64,000 bases of DNA from Cyanobium sp. E1_MAG_00006 (GTDB lineage: Bacteria; Cyanobacteriota; Cyanobacteriia; PCC-6307; Cyanobiaceae), in the NCBI GenBank assembly GCA_027488975.1, contig JAIYAQ010000012.1:62001-126000 (forward strand), read 5' to 3'. Made by a program: the position numbers and the translations under genes. The notes below the pieces were generated by a model. That model saw only the letters and a program-made list of their open reading frames with translations. It was not told the DNA's origin and did no database searches. Shown here piece after piece: positions 6,267 through 14,576 of this stretch (positions are counted from its first letter, which is position 1; every line of letters starts with the position of its first letter).

Positions 6267-6863
6267 TCAGCCCCCCGGCACGGGCTGCCCAAGGGCGTGC
6301 AGGTTGAGGGCCCGGCCCGCCACCACCAGCCAGCTGTCCATGGCCTGCTGCATCAGCCTCTGCTGCAGGCTGCCCATGCGGTCGCGGAACAGTCCGCCCA
6401 CCGCCGTCGGAGGCACCACGCCCCAGCCCACCTCCTCGCACACCAGCAGCACCGGTGCCGGGTAGGTGGCAAGCTCGTGAAGCAGTTCAGCCTGAATGGC
6501 TTCCCAGGCTGCAATCGGGACCTCCAGGTGATGCGCCAGCCAGGTTCCGAGGGAGTCAATGAGCAGCAAAGGCGCCTGACGATCCGCATCGTCCATCCTC
6601 TGCAGTCCGTCCCTCAGCGCCGCAAGAGCTGCGCTGAGGGCGGCGCCTGTCTCGATCAAGCCCCAGTCGGCAGGCCGTCGCTGGCGGTGCAGGTCCAGGC
6701 GCTGGCTCCAGCCCGGATCGTCCGGGCGTGAGGCTGCCGTGGCCAGGTACACGACGGGCTGAGGGGAAGTACTCGCCAAACTCTCGGCCCAGCGGCTCTT
6801 GCCGCTGCGGCTGGCGCCACAGATGAGCACCAGTCCGCGAAGGGGGAGAGACTCAGCCGCCAC
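6267..6863 (-). CDS. cobU: Bifunctional adenosylcobinamide kinase / adenosylcobinamide-phosphate guanylyltransferase
   Basis: 198 residues. The P-loop GASRSGKS is at 16-23, VVYLATA at about 37-43, and HRQRRPADW holds the His used for the guanylyl intermediate. LLIDSLGTWLAHHL and LVCEEVGWGVVP are typical of CobU. It activates the aminopropanol side of cobinamide in B12 nucleotide-loop assembly. The GTG start at 6863 lies inside the end of pxcA (11-base overlap). With cobN and metH in the window it points to B12 (or pseudocobalamin) synthesis and use. Confidence 0.93.
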   Translation of the reverse strand: MAAESLPLRGLVLICGASRSGKSRWAESLASTSPQPVVYLATAASRPDDPGWSQRLDLHRQRRPADWGLIETGAALSAALAALRDGLQRMDDADRQAPLLLIDSLGTWLAHHLEVPIAAWEAIQAELLHELATYPAPVLLVCEEVGWGVVPPTAVGGLFRDRMGSLQQRLMQQAMDSWLVVAGRALNLHALGQPVPGG

Positions 6864-7995
6864 CGTTCATGTTGCGCAGAGTCGCGACAGACGAGGGCGA
6901 GACGCGGTTGAGGTAACGGAAGATCCAGTACTTGAAGATCGTGGCCAGGACCACCGGGAACGTGGCGATGAACAGCAAGATGAAGTTCTCCTCGGCCGGC
7001 AACCCCAGGTGGTGGGCGATACCGTCGAGCAGGACAGTCCAGCCCTCAGGGCTGTGGAAGCCCACAAAAATGTCGGTGAACAGGATGATGGCGAACGCTT
7101 TGGCGCTGTCGCTCAGGCCGTAGATCGCCTCATCCAGGAAGCCACGCAGCACCTGCAGATCCCGTCGCCCCAGCAGGCAGACGGCCACGAATCCGATCAG
7201 TCCGGCAAGGTCGGCGAGGATGTTCTTGGTGGCCTCCAGGCTCTCGCCATCCGCCTCGTCCTTGAGTTCGCTGGCCTTACCAGAGAGGGCCGTCTGCAGT
7301 TCGTCGCGAGTGAGCGGCTGCCGCCCCTCCAGCAGGGCCTGGAACTCCAGCTCCTCCTGGTAGAGGCGCAGTTTGTTGACCGCTTTTTCCTGAAGATGCG
7401 GCTTGGTGTAGTTAAGAAAGGGAACGTCCGGCGCCACCCGATCGAGCAGCGGCGAAATCAGCACGGTGCGACTCACCTGCTGCACCACCAGCGGCACCAG
7501 GATCAACAGCAGCAGGATCCGCAGCGAGACCAGGGTTGAATCTCTGCGGCGGCGGAAGCCGGCCACAACCGAGGCCTCCGCTTCCGGATCGAGTTGCCGG
7601 CGCACCCCGTCGAACACACCCAGCAGACTGCGGGGCAGCATCTCCGGCGAGCGGGAGATCGAGGGCAGACTGCCGGCGACGCCGTAACGGGAGACCACGG
7701 TTTCGATCAGCGTGAGCTGGCGCAGTTCCTGGCTGTCCAGGTCCGAGCGGTTCTTGGCCAGATCCGAAAGAGTGGTGCGGCAGAGCTGCAGGGCCGCGCG
7801 GAAGCGCCGCAGCATCTGGGCCTGCGTCTGCCGGGGGATGCTCAGCTCCAGCTCCGGTCGCACAGGGCGATCGTTGTAGTACTCGAGCTCAAGGCCCTGA
7901 ATCAGCAGCGCAGCTTCGTATGCCTGCTCCAGCTCAAGGCTCAGATCACTGACCCGGGCCCGGTCGAAGCTGCCCATCCAGTCGGTCAACCCCAT
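6853..7995 (-). CDS. pxcA: Proton extrusion protein PxcA (CemA family)
   Basis: 380 residues: a soluble, charged N-terminal half and a membrane C-terminal half with hydrophobic segments near residues 157-175, 257-275, 298-315 and 337-362. The ending NFILLFIATFPVVLATIFKY and YWIFRYLNRVSPSSVATLRNMN is characteristic of PxcA and plastid CemA. In Synechocystis PxcA is needed for light-induced proton release and growth at acid pH or low sodium. It lies 6 bases after the TPM-domain gene, in one operon. Confidence 0.95.
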   Translation of the reverse strand: MGLTDWMGSFDRARVSDLSLELEQAYEAALLIQGLELEYYNDRPVRPELELSIPRQTQAQMLRRFRAALQLCRTTLSDLAKNRSDLDSQELRQLTLIETVVSRYGVAGSLPSISRSPEMLPRSLLGVFDGVRRQLDPEAEASVVAGFRRRRDSTLVSLRILLLLILVPLVVQQVSRTVLISPLLDRVAPDVPFLNYTKPHLQEKAVNKLRLYQEELEFQALLEGRQPLTRDELQTALSGKASELKDEADGESLEATKNILADLAGLIGFVAVCLLGRRDLQVLRGFLDEAIYGLSDSAKAFAIILFTDIFVGFHSPEGWTVLLDGIAHHLGLPAEENFILLFIATFPVVLATIFKYWIFRYLNRVSPSSVATLRNMNGGG

Positions 7996-8001
7996 GGCAT
8001 A

Positions 8002-8688
8002 TCAGCGGGAGAAGACCCACCAGGTGATCATCGGCACCAGTGTGCCAACCACCAGCAACACCACCACCCAAAGCAGAGCATTGCTGGAGGCCGTCTCCTC
8101 CTTGGTGGGGATGTTGGTCTCGATCGGCAGTCGTTCCAGCAGTTGAGGCGGGCCTGGATCCTCCCCTCCCTGCAGCACGATGTCGAGACGGTCGAGGGCG
8201 TCGAGACCTGCCTGGCGGTAGCGGGCGCCCTCACGCAGCGGCAGCCCCATGGTGCTGATAGCGGTGCTCGACAGCAGACTTTCTGGAAGCTGGTTGAGCA
8301 GTTCGGACGAGGCCACAACCGCGGCGCTGTTGTTCTGAGACTCGATCAGCAGCAACAGCAGGTTGCTGTCTGGATCCGTGGCACCCCAACGCTCGATCAG
8401 CTGTTGCCCGAGGCTTTCCAGGCTGAGTCCGTAGTCGAGACGACGCAATGTGAGCAGGCGGGCATCCACGTGGTCTTCGTTCAGCAATTGCAGCCGCTTC
8501 TCGAGGTCATTGCTGGCGGCACGGCTCAGCAGATCGGCGGTGTCGATCACCGCGGAGCTGGGGAGCTGAGAGGGGAAGTCCTGAATCCCGGTGGCCAGGG
8601 CTTCCAGGGGCCAGCAGAGACCGGCGAGCAGCATGGCGGAAAGAACGCCTGCGATCAGGCCGCGGAGAGTACGCAGCAGCACCGTCAC
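8002..8688 (-). CDS. TPM-domain protein, Psb32-like (photosystem II repair)
   Basis: 228 residues. An N-terminal signal peptide (LIAGVLSAMLLAGLCWPLEALA) precedes the TPM domain (AVIDTADLLSRAASNDLEKR, VDARLLTLRRLDYGLS, LLLLLIESQNNSAAVV), and one C-terminal membrane helix (LLWVVVLLVVGTLVPMITWW) anchors it with the domain in the lumen. Cyanobacterial Psb32 and plant TLP18.3 of this family protect photosystem II during repair. The GTG start gives the full signal peptide. Co-transcribed with pxcA. Confidence 0.82.
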   Translation of the reverse strand: MTVLLRTLRGLIAGVLSAMLLAGLCWPLEALATGIQDFPSQLPSSAVIDTADLLSRAASNDLEKRLQLLNEDHVDARLLTLRRLDYGLSLESLGQQLIERWGATDPDSNLLLLLIESQNNSAAVVASSELLNQLPESLLSSTAISTMGLPLREGARYRQAGLDALDRLDIVLQGGEDPGPPQLLERLPIETNIPTKEETASSNALLWVVVLLVVGTLVPMITWWVFSR

Positions 8689-8714
8689 CGTGAGGAACTG
8701 GGACCAGTCTGCCG

Positions 8715-9152
8715 TCAGCTGGCCAAGCTGTCGTTGTTGAGCAGGGCGATCACGTCCAGGATCGTTGCACTGCGTTCGTGCGAGATCTCCAGTTGCTGCG
8801 CCAGCTGCGCCAGGAAATGCTGTTCAGCAGTGCTTTCGACGTGATCGGCGCGAGTCAGATCAGCAGCCACGGCCAGCGCCGTTTCCCGCTGGCGAGCGTC
8901 GAGCAGCGGCACGGCCTGGCACACCAGAGCTTCGCAGCCGTCCAGACGGAGGATCTGCAGTAAGCCATCAAGCAGCCGTTCCATCGCCTCATCACTGAAG
9001 CGGCAGTAGGGCTGGCGGTACTCCAGTTGCTGGCGCAGACCGCGGACCTCGAGGGTGGCCAGCTCTCCGTCGCAGGCGACGGCCGCCAGGCAGATCGCTG
9101 CGAAGGCTTCAGCAGGTGAGCTGACCTGCACGGCAGGAGCGGCGCTGACCAT
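8715..9152 (-). CDS. TerB-like tellurite-resistance-fold protein
   Basis: A 145-residue all-helical acidic protein. AFAAICLAAVACDGELATLE and ARQRETALAVAADLTRADH, followed by AEQHFLAQLAQQLEIS, fit the two EF-like repeats of the TerB/DUF533 fold (AxxAxDGxxxxxE and AxxxAxADxxxxxxE). Role unknown; TerB-fold proteins bind metals or membranes. It is the first gene of the operon with psb32-like and pxcA (26-base gap), and its start faces the CCB gene across about 100 bases. Confidence 0.7.
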   Translation of the reverse strand: MVSAAPAVQVSSPAEAFAAICLAAVACDGELATLEVRGLRQQLEYRQPYCRFSDEAMERLLDGLLQILRLDGCEALVCQAVPLLDARQRETALAVAADLTRADHVESTAEQHFLAQLAQQLEISHERSATILDVIALLNNDSLAS

Positions 9153-9253
9153 CGGACTTGTTGTGGCTTATCCCATCTCAATGCAGCTGCGGTCACTTGT
9201 CAGGCACCTGTGTGGCTGTGACAACGTGAAGACCATTGCCCTGGACACGCGGG

Positions 9254-9916
9254 ATGGGACGCGCTGCACGCCTCTGTCTCGCTGCCGGGGTGCTCGGCCT
9301 GCTGCTCTGTGTGCTGAACCAGCTCACGGCCCCCGAGCTCAGCCCGGCTCTGGAGCGGGCAGGGGTGCTATCCAGCCTGCTCGCTGTTGGCCTCATGCTG
9401 GTGGCGATTCTCTGGACCCGTGCCGTACCGGTGGCTCCGGAGCGTGTTGCGCTCGAGGGTGAGCAGGGTGTTCGCCTGGCCGATGGTCTACCGCAGCCCC
9501 TGGCCCAGGAACTCGGCTGGGGCAGCCAGATGCTGCTCACAGCAACCCCTGCCGCCTCGCTGCTGCTCTACTGGCGCGGCCGCACCGTGCTCCGGCGTGG
9601 GGTGCTGGCAGAGGCCGCGTTCAATCCCGGTGCCATCTGCGCGCGGGCCTGGAGCACCGGCAAGGCCATCGGTCTGGTGAACATGAACCTCTACCCCGGT
9701 CGGCAGGAATTCGTCGGTCTGCCGGACGGCATCCCGGCGCTGATCGTGCAGCCGATCGGCACGGAGGGCGTGATCCTGCTGGCCGGCTGGTCACCGCGAT
9801 GCTTCAGCCGCAGCGATGAGGCCTGGCTGGAGGGGTGGAGCCACAAGCTCAGAACTGCACTGGAGCTCTGCGACGCTGCTCCTGAGGTCCCGAGGAGTCC
9901 TTCGACGGCAGGCTGA
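9254..9916 (+). CDS. Cofactor assembly of complex C subunit B (CCB2/CCB4 family)
   Basis: About 220 residues with two N-terminal hydrophobic segments (CLAAGVLGLLLCVLN and LSSLLAVGLMLVAILW) and a soluble domain (LPQPLAQELGWGSQMLLTAT, GLVNMNLYPGRQEFVGLP, QPIGTEGVILLAGWSPRCFS). This is the CCB2/CCB4 family that helps attach haem c(i) to cytochrome b6. ATG 9254 is chosen; TTG 9236 in frame is possible. The last 68 bases overlap the convergent lptC-like gene, a long overlap for this compact region. Confidence 0.82.
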   Translation: MGRAARLCLAAGVLGLLLCVLNQLTAPELSPALERAGVLSSLLAVGLMLVAILWTRAVPVAPERVALEGEQGVRLADGLPQPLAQELGWGSQMLLTATPAASLLLYWRGRTVLRRGVLAEAAFNPGAICARAWSTGKAIGLVNMNLYPGRQEFVGLPDGIPALIVQPIGTEGVILLAGWSPRCFSRSDEAWLEGWSHKLRTALELCDAAPEVPRSPSTAG

Positions 9917-11072
9917 ACTGGGAGTTCACCCGAGCACCGGGGCTGGCGAACACAACCGTGCCTTCCCGGCCGATGCGGCCACTGAGCTTGCTGGATCGGG
10001 TGATCTGGCTGTAGGCGCTGCGGCGGAGTTCCACCGCTCCAGTGGCCAGGAAACGCTCGGTATCCCAGTGCCAGAGGCAGCGATCAGCACTCAGCTGTTG
10101 GCCGGGCTGCTTGAGGCTGCATCCACGCGGGACGAGCACCGTCTCCTCATCGAGGTCGATGCGCAGGGCATCGCCGCGGACGTTGAGGTTGTTGATCAGC
10201 CCTTCGAATGGCTGGTCGCTTCCCAACCACTGCTCGTTGAAGGCCCAGCGGGTCTGTTCGGCCTTAACCCAGCTCCTCCCGCGGCGTTCGCGCAGTTGCA
10301 CCGGAGCGAGCAGGTCAAGGAAGCCCTCGCGCAGGTTGCCGCGCAAACCCGAAGCGCTGAGCAGCAGATCCGACCTGGCGTTGGTGCCGCTCTGGCCTCC
10401 CGCTTCACGGCCTTGCCCTGCACCGGAGCGGCGCTCCCCCTGCACAGCTCCTGGGGCGAGCAGTGAGCCCTGCTCCGGTCGCCAATCCACGCTGCTGGCA
10501 CGCACGCGGATGGGAGCAGGCAGGCGGTCCGCCACGGCGGGCACGGCCTTGGGCCACTGCTCGAGCACTGGGCTGCCACGCAGCTCTACACGGTCCATGG
10601 CCAGCAGGTAGCGGGCGCTCTGAGCACTGATTCGGGTGCGCTGATCCGTGGCCACCGGCCGCCGGTCGATCACCATCAGATCGTCGCGGGGGATCCAGCG
10701 GGCCTGCTCGCCGCTGATGCGCACGGGGTTGCGGCCCACCAGGGTGATCAGCACCTCGCCTTCGAGCTGGATGGCCTGCCCATCCCCGATCACCGTGCCG
10801 CGCAGGGCCTTGATCGTGATGTGCGGCTTGCCGTTGCGATAGATCGTCCCTTGGGGACGACTGGCCTGAGCGAGTTGACGGATCAGGTCGTAGCGGGCTT
10901 CAGGGCTCGTGAGATCCCAGGCGGGTTCTCCCGAGCCGTTCTGCTGACGCAGATCAAGCGAGCGGAACACGAAGGGCTCCGGTGCAGCCGGCTCACGGGG
11001 GGTGCTGACACAGCCAGCCAACCCCACAACAAGGGCAGCACCGATCAGCGTGAAGGCTGGCGGCTGGCTCAC
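9849..11072 (-). CDS. LptC-like periplasmic LPS-transport lipoprotein
   Basis: 407 residues. The N-terminus FTLIGAALVVGLAGC is a lipoprotein signal with Cys at the cleavage site. The body is beta-rich with repeats of the OstA/LptC type (GTVIGDGQAIQLEGEVLITL, ISGEQARWIPRDDLMVIDRR, ISAQSARYLLAMDRVELRG). It probably bridges the inner-membrane LPS transporter to the periplasmic path. Much longer than E. coli LptC, as usual for cyanobacteria. The GTG start overlaps the metG stop as GTGA. Confidence 0.78.
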   Translation of the reverse strand: MSQPPAFTLIGAALVVGLAGCVSTPREPAAPEPFVFRSLDLRQQNGSGEPAWDLTSPEARYDLIRQLAQASRPQGTIYRNGKPHITIKALRGTVIGDGQAIQLEGEVLITLVGRNPVRISGEQARWIPRDDLMVIDRRPVATDQRTRISAQSARYLLAMDRVELRGSPVLEQWPKAVPAVADRLPAPIRVRASSVDWRPEQGSLLAPGAVQGERRSGAGQGREAGGQSGTNARSDLLLSASGLRGNLREGFLDLLAPVQLRERRGRSWVKAEQTRWAFNEQWLGSDQPFEGLINNLNVRGDALRIDLDEETVLVPRGCSLKQPGQQLSADRCLWHWDTERFLATGAVELRRSAYSQITRSSKLSGRIGREGTVVFASPGARVNSQFSLPSKDSSGPQEQRRRAPVQF

Positions 11073-12616
11073 AACGGAGAATCCAGCTCCAGGCGGGCCA
11101 TCACCGGTGAGGGCTCGGGCAATGAGGAACCGGACAGCAAGCCACCCCAGTGCATGTCCGCTTCCCAGCTGCCGGGGCGCGGATCCGGATGGCTCAGCTG
11201 CTGCAGCATGCGGCTCGAGAGATCCGGCAGCAGCGGGGCCAGCAGCAGAGCCACGATCCGAGCTGCCTCCAACACGGCATAAAGATCGGCCGCCACCTGC
11301 TCGCGGGTGCCCTCCTGCTTCATCCGGCTCCAGGGGGCCTGCTCGTTGAGGAAGCCATTGGCAGCAATGGCGAGCTGAAGTGTGGCTTCGGCTGCACTGC
11401 GGAAGTTCAACACCTCAAGGCTGGTGAGCACGGTCTGCCGCGCTGCTGCCGCCGCCTGAGCCAGGGGGTGATCGTCGGCACTGGCTGGTCCGGCCGGAGG
11501 CACGCTCTCCTCGAACCAACGCCGAGCCATCGAGCTGGTGCGGTTGAGCAGGTTGCCGATCGTGTTGGCCAGATCGTTGTTCACCAGGTCACTGAATCGC
11601 TGCTGCTGGAAATCGCCGTCGTCTCCGAAGGGGATGTCGCGCAGCAGATACCAGCGCACGGCATCTCGGCCGCAGCGCTCCAGCAGCAGCTCAGGATCGA
11701 GCACGTTGCCGAGCGACTTGCCCATCTTCTGGCCCTCGCGCGTCAGGAAGCCGTGGCCGAAGACCTTCGCCGGCAGGGACAGCCCTGCCGAGAGCAACAT
11801 CGCCGGCCAGTACACCGCGTGGAAGCGCAGGATGTCCTTACCGATCACATGCACCGACGCCGGCCAGCCGCGGCTGAGGGCGGTATCCAGATCAGGGGCG
11901 TCGCCCTCCTCCAGCAGCGCCGTGATGTAGCCCAGCAGGGCATCGAACCACACGTAGAAGGTGTGGCCCTCATGGCCCGGAACCGGGATGCCCCAGGGCA
12001 GGTTCACGCGGGAGATCGAGAAGTCGCGCAGGCCCTGCCGCACGAAGTTCTCGACCTCATTGCGGCGGCTGGCGGGCTGGATGAAGCCCGGAGTGTTGAT
12101 CAGAGCCTCGATCTGCTCCTGGTAGCGCGAGAGGCGGAAGAACAGGTTGAGCTCATCGCGCCACTCCAGCGGGCGGCGATGGGTGGGGCATTCCGGGTCC
12201 TGGGCCTCGTGCGGATCGTCCTTGAACTCCTCGCAGGCCACGCAGTACCAGCCCTGCTGGCGGCCCTCAACAATGTCGCCACTGGCCTCCACGCGCGCGA
12301 AGAACTGCTCGACGATGCGCCGGTGACGCGGATCCGTGGTGCGGATGAGCCGGTCGTTGCTGATCTGCCAGCGTTCCCACAGCTCGCGGTACTGGGCGCT
12401 GACGGCATCGCAGTGGGCCTGGGGGCTCAGGCCGGCGGCTTCAGCGGTGCGCTGAATCTTCTGACCGTGCTCATCACAGCCGGTGATGAACAGCACCTGC
12501 TCGCCCCGCAGTCGCTGAAACCGGGCCAGGGCATCGCAGGCAAGCGTCGTGTAGGCGCTGCCCAGATGCGGCCGGTCGTTGACGTAATAGAGCGGGGTGG
12601 TGAGGGTGTAGGTCAT
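11069..12616 (-). CDS. metG: Methionyl-tRNA synthetase
   Basis: 515 residues, class I. MTYTLTTPLYYVNDRPHLGS holds the HIGH signature as HLGS; KMGKSLGN is the KMSKS loop. A single zinc knuckle (YCVACEE, later DPECPTHRRP) sits in the connecting peptide. There is no C-terminal tRNA-binding EMAP domain. ATG 12616 is the start; the frame continues upstream only into the divergent oxidoreductase. It forms a two-gene operon with the lptC-like gene. Confidence 0.97.
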   Translation of the reverse strand: MTYTLTTPLYYVNDRPHLGSAYTTLACDALARFQRLRGEQVLFITGCDEHGQKIQRTAEAAGLSPQAHCDAVSAQYRELWERWQISNDRLIRTTDPRHRRIVEQFFARVEASGDIVEGRQQGWYCVACEEFKDDPHEAQDPECPTHRRPLEWRDELNLFFRLSRYQEQIEALINTPGFIQPASRRNEVENFVRQGLRDFSISRVNLPWGIPVPGHEGHTFYVWFDALLGYITALLEEGDAPDLDTALSRGWPASVHVIGKDILRFHAVYWPAMLLSAGLSLPAKVFGHGFLTREGQKMGKSLGNVLDPELLLERCGRDAVRWYLLRDIPFGDDGDFQQQRFSDLVNNDLANTIGNLLNRTSSMARRWFEESVPPAGPASADDHPLAQAAAAARQTVLTSLEVLNFRSAAEATLQLAIAANGFLNEQAPWSRMKQEGTREQVAADLYAVLEAARIVALLLAPLLPDLSSRMLQQLSHPDPRPGSWEADMHWGGLLSGSSLPEPSPVMARLELDSPL

Positions 12617-12713
12617 CGGCGGGATCCTACGCAGCGTGTCCGGGCCTGGCCCGCCAGTTGAACAGCACGGCCCCGGGCCTGCGAGCCTGGTAACGATCCA
12701 GCGCAACCTGCCA

Positions 12714-14576
12714 ATGCCTCGCCACAGCGACCAGGCCCAGGTGGTGGTGTGGGGTGGTGGCACCGGCGGCGTGGCCGCAGCCCTTCAGGCAGCCCGCAGC
12801 GGCGCCGACACCCTGCTGCTCACTCCTGGTGCCTGGATCGGCGGCATGGTGAGTGCCGCCGGAGTCTGCTGTCCCGATGGCAATGAGCTCACCCCGTGGC
12901 AGACGGGGTTATGGGGAGCGTTCCTGCGCGAGCTGGCGCGGCGTGAACCCAGCGGCCTCGATCACAACTGGGTGAGCTGCTTTGGCTACAGGCCGGCCAC
13001 TGCCGAAACGATCCTGCGCGACTGGGTTGGCCGTGAGGCGAAGCTGCGCTGGTGGGCGGGAGTGAGCCTCACGGCGATCGAACGCAGTGGTCCGCGCCTG
13101 CGGGCCGTCGAACTACGCCGTGGCGAGGAGAGCCTGCATGTGGAGCTGCAGTTGCTGATCGATGGCAGCGATCGCGGCGACACGTTCCCCCTGGGGGATG
13201 TGCCCCATCGCTTTGGTTGGGAGTCGCGCGAGAGCTTGGGAGAGCCCAGTGCACCGCCCCAGGCAGATCTGGAGGCGAACACCTTCTTCCAGGAACAACC
13301 GGTGCAGTCGCCCACCTGGGTGGTGATGGGGCAGCTCGACCCCGACCGGCAGCCACCGGCACCGGCGTCGCCGAATTCACCTGTTTCGCCGATATCGCCG
13401 ATATCGACGCTGCCGGCACCGTTCGAACAGGCAACGGCGGCTTTCGGTCTGGAGCGCACGATCAGCTATGGCCGTCTGCCCGGCGGTCTGGTGATGCTGA
13501 ACTGGCCGCTGCACGGCAACGACTGGCACGAACAGCTCAAGGAGTTGTTTCATCCCGAACCCCGGCGTCGGGCAGCCCTGTACGGCGCCATGCAGGAGCA
13601 CAGCCAGGCGTTTGCCAAGGCCCTACAAGACGCATCCGCTGGCCTGCTGCGCCCTGCGGCCTGCTTCCCGGCCTACGGCAGCCGTGATGGTGCCCTGGTG
13701 GGCGCGCACTCTCTGGCGCTGATGCCCTACTGGCGTGAGGGACGCCGCCTGCTGGGTCGTGAGCTGGTGGTCGAGCAGCAGCTCCTGCCCCAGGCCGCCG
13801 GTGAGGCCATCGCCTCTCCGCACGCGGACTCCATCGCCGTTGGCAACTACGCCAACGATCATCACTATCCCGGTGGTGATTGGCCCCTCGCCGCCAAGAG
13901 CTGCCGCTGGGGTGGTCGCTGGAGTGGCACGCCCTTCACCATTCCCTACGGGGCACTGGTGAGTGCCGAGCTGGAGAACCTGCTGGCGGCGGACAAGTGC
14001 TTCAGCACCAGCCACATGGCCAACGGTGCCACGCGCCTGCAGCCGCTGATCCTGAACATCGGCCAAGCGGCCGGTGCCGCCGCTGCTCTCTGCATCCAGC
14101 ACGGTTGCAGCCCCGCTGCGTTGCCGGTGCGCCAGCTTCAGGAGGCCCTGATCGCCGATCCGCACGCCCCAGCGGGGCCGATGCCTCTGTGGGATACCCC
14201 CTGGCACCACCCAGCCTGGGCCGAGCGGCAGCGTGCCGGCCTGGATGATCCCGCCCGGCTCTCGACCGGCGGGAACCTCAACGGCGCCGCTGCCGTTCTG
14301 GATCCAGCCGTGGCGCCGGCTGAAGCCGGTGAACGACTCTGGCGCGGGGAACTGCGGCCCGATGGCACAGGCGGCTACCGCCTGCGGCTGAACAACGACA
14401 GCGTAATTGGCTCATGCGGAGCGCCGGCAGCCGACTGGCCGGTGATCACCCTTGAGCCGGCTCTGCACCGCTGGCTCGGCGAGCTGAGCAGGCCGCGCCA
14501 GGTTGCTCTGATCGGCTGTGCCAATCCTTGGGGACCCTGGCTGAGGGTGTCGCGTCTGGCGGAGTCGCTCAGTTGA
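12714..14576 (+). CDS. FAD-dependent oxidoreductase, function unknown
   Basis: 620 residues. VVVWGGGTGGVAAALQAARSGADTLLL (abbreviated: a Rossmann GxGxxG at about 11-17 with an extended FAD-binding strand) and GGMVSAAGVC place it in the FAD-dependent oxidoreductase group with PF12831-like proteins. Near the C-terminus FSTSHMANGATRLQPLILNIGQAAGAAA is the usual second FAD contact. A linker near residues 215-230 has the repetitive sequence SPNSPVSPISPIS, encoded by GCCGATATC-type tandem repeats around 13388-13410. Substrate unknown. Divergent from metG. Confidence 0.75.
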   Translation: MPRHSDQAQVVVWGGGTGGVAAALQAARSGADTLLLTPGAWIGGMVSAAGVCCPDGNELTPWQTGLWGAFLRELARREPSGLDHNWVSCFGYRPATAETILRDWVGREAKLRWWAGVSLTAIERSGPRLRAVELRRGEESLHVELQLLIDGSDRGDTFPLGDVPHRFGWESRESLGEPSAPPQADLEANTFFQEQPVQSPTWVVMGQLDPDRQPPAPASPNSPVSPISPISTLPAPFEQATAAFGLERTISYGRLPGGLVMLNWPLHGNDWHEQLKELFHPEPRRRAALYGAMQEHSQAFAKALQDASAGLLRPAACFPAYGSRDGALVGAHSLALMPYWREGRRLLGRELVVEQQLLPQAAGEAIASPHADSIAVGNYANDHHYPGGDWPLAAKSCRWGGRWSGTPFTIPYGALVSAELENLLAADKCFSTSHMANGATRLQPLILNIGQAAGAAAALCIQHGCSPAALPVRQLQEALIADPHAPAGPMPLWDTPWHHPAWAERQRAGLDDPARLSTGGNLNGAAAVLDPAVAPAEAGERLWRGELRPDGTGGYRLRLNNDSVIGSCGAPAADWPVITLEPALHRWLGELSRPRQVALIGCANPWGPWLRVSRLAESLS

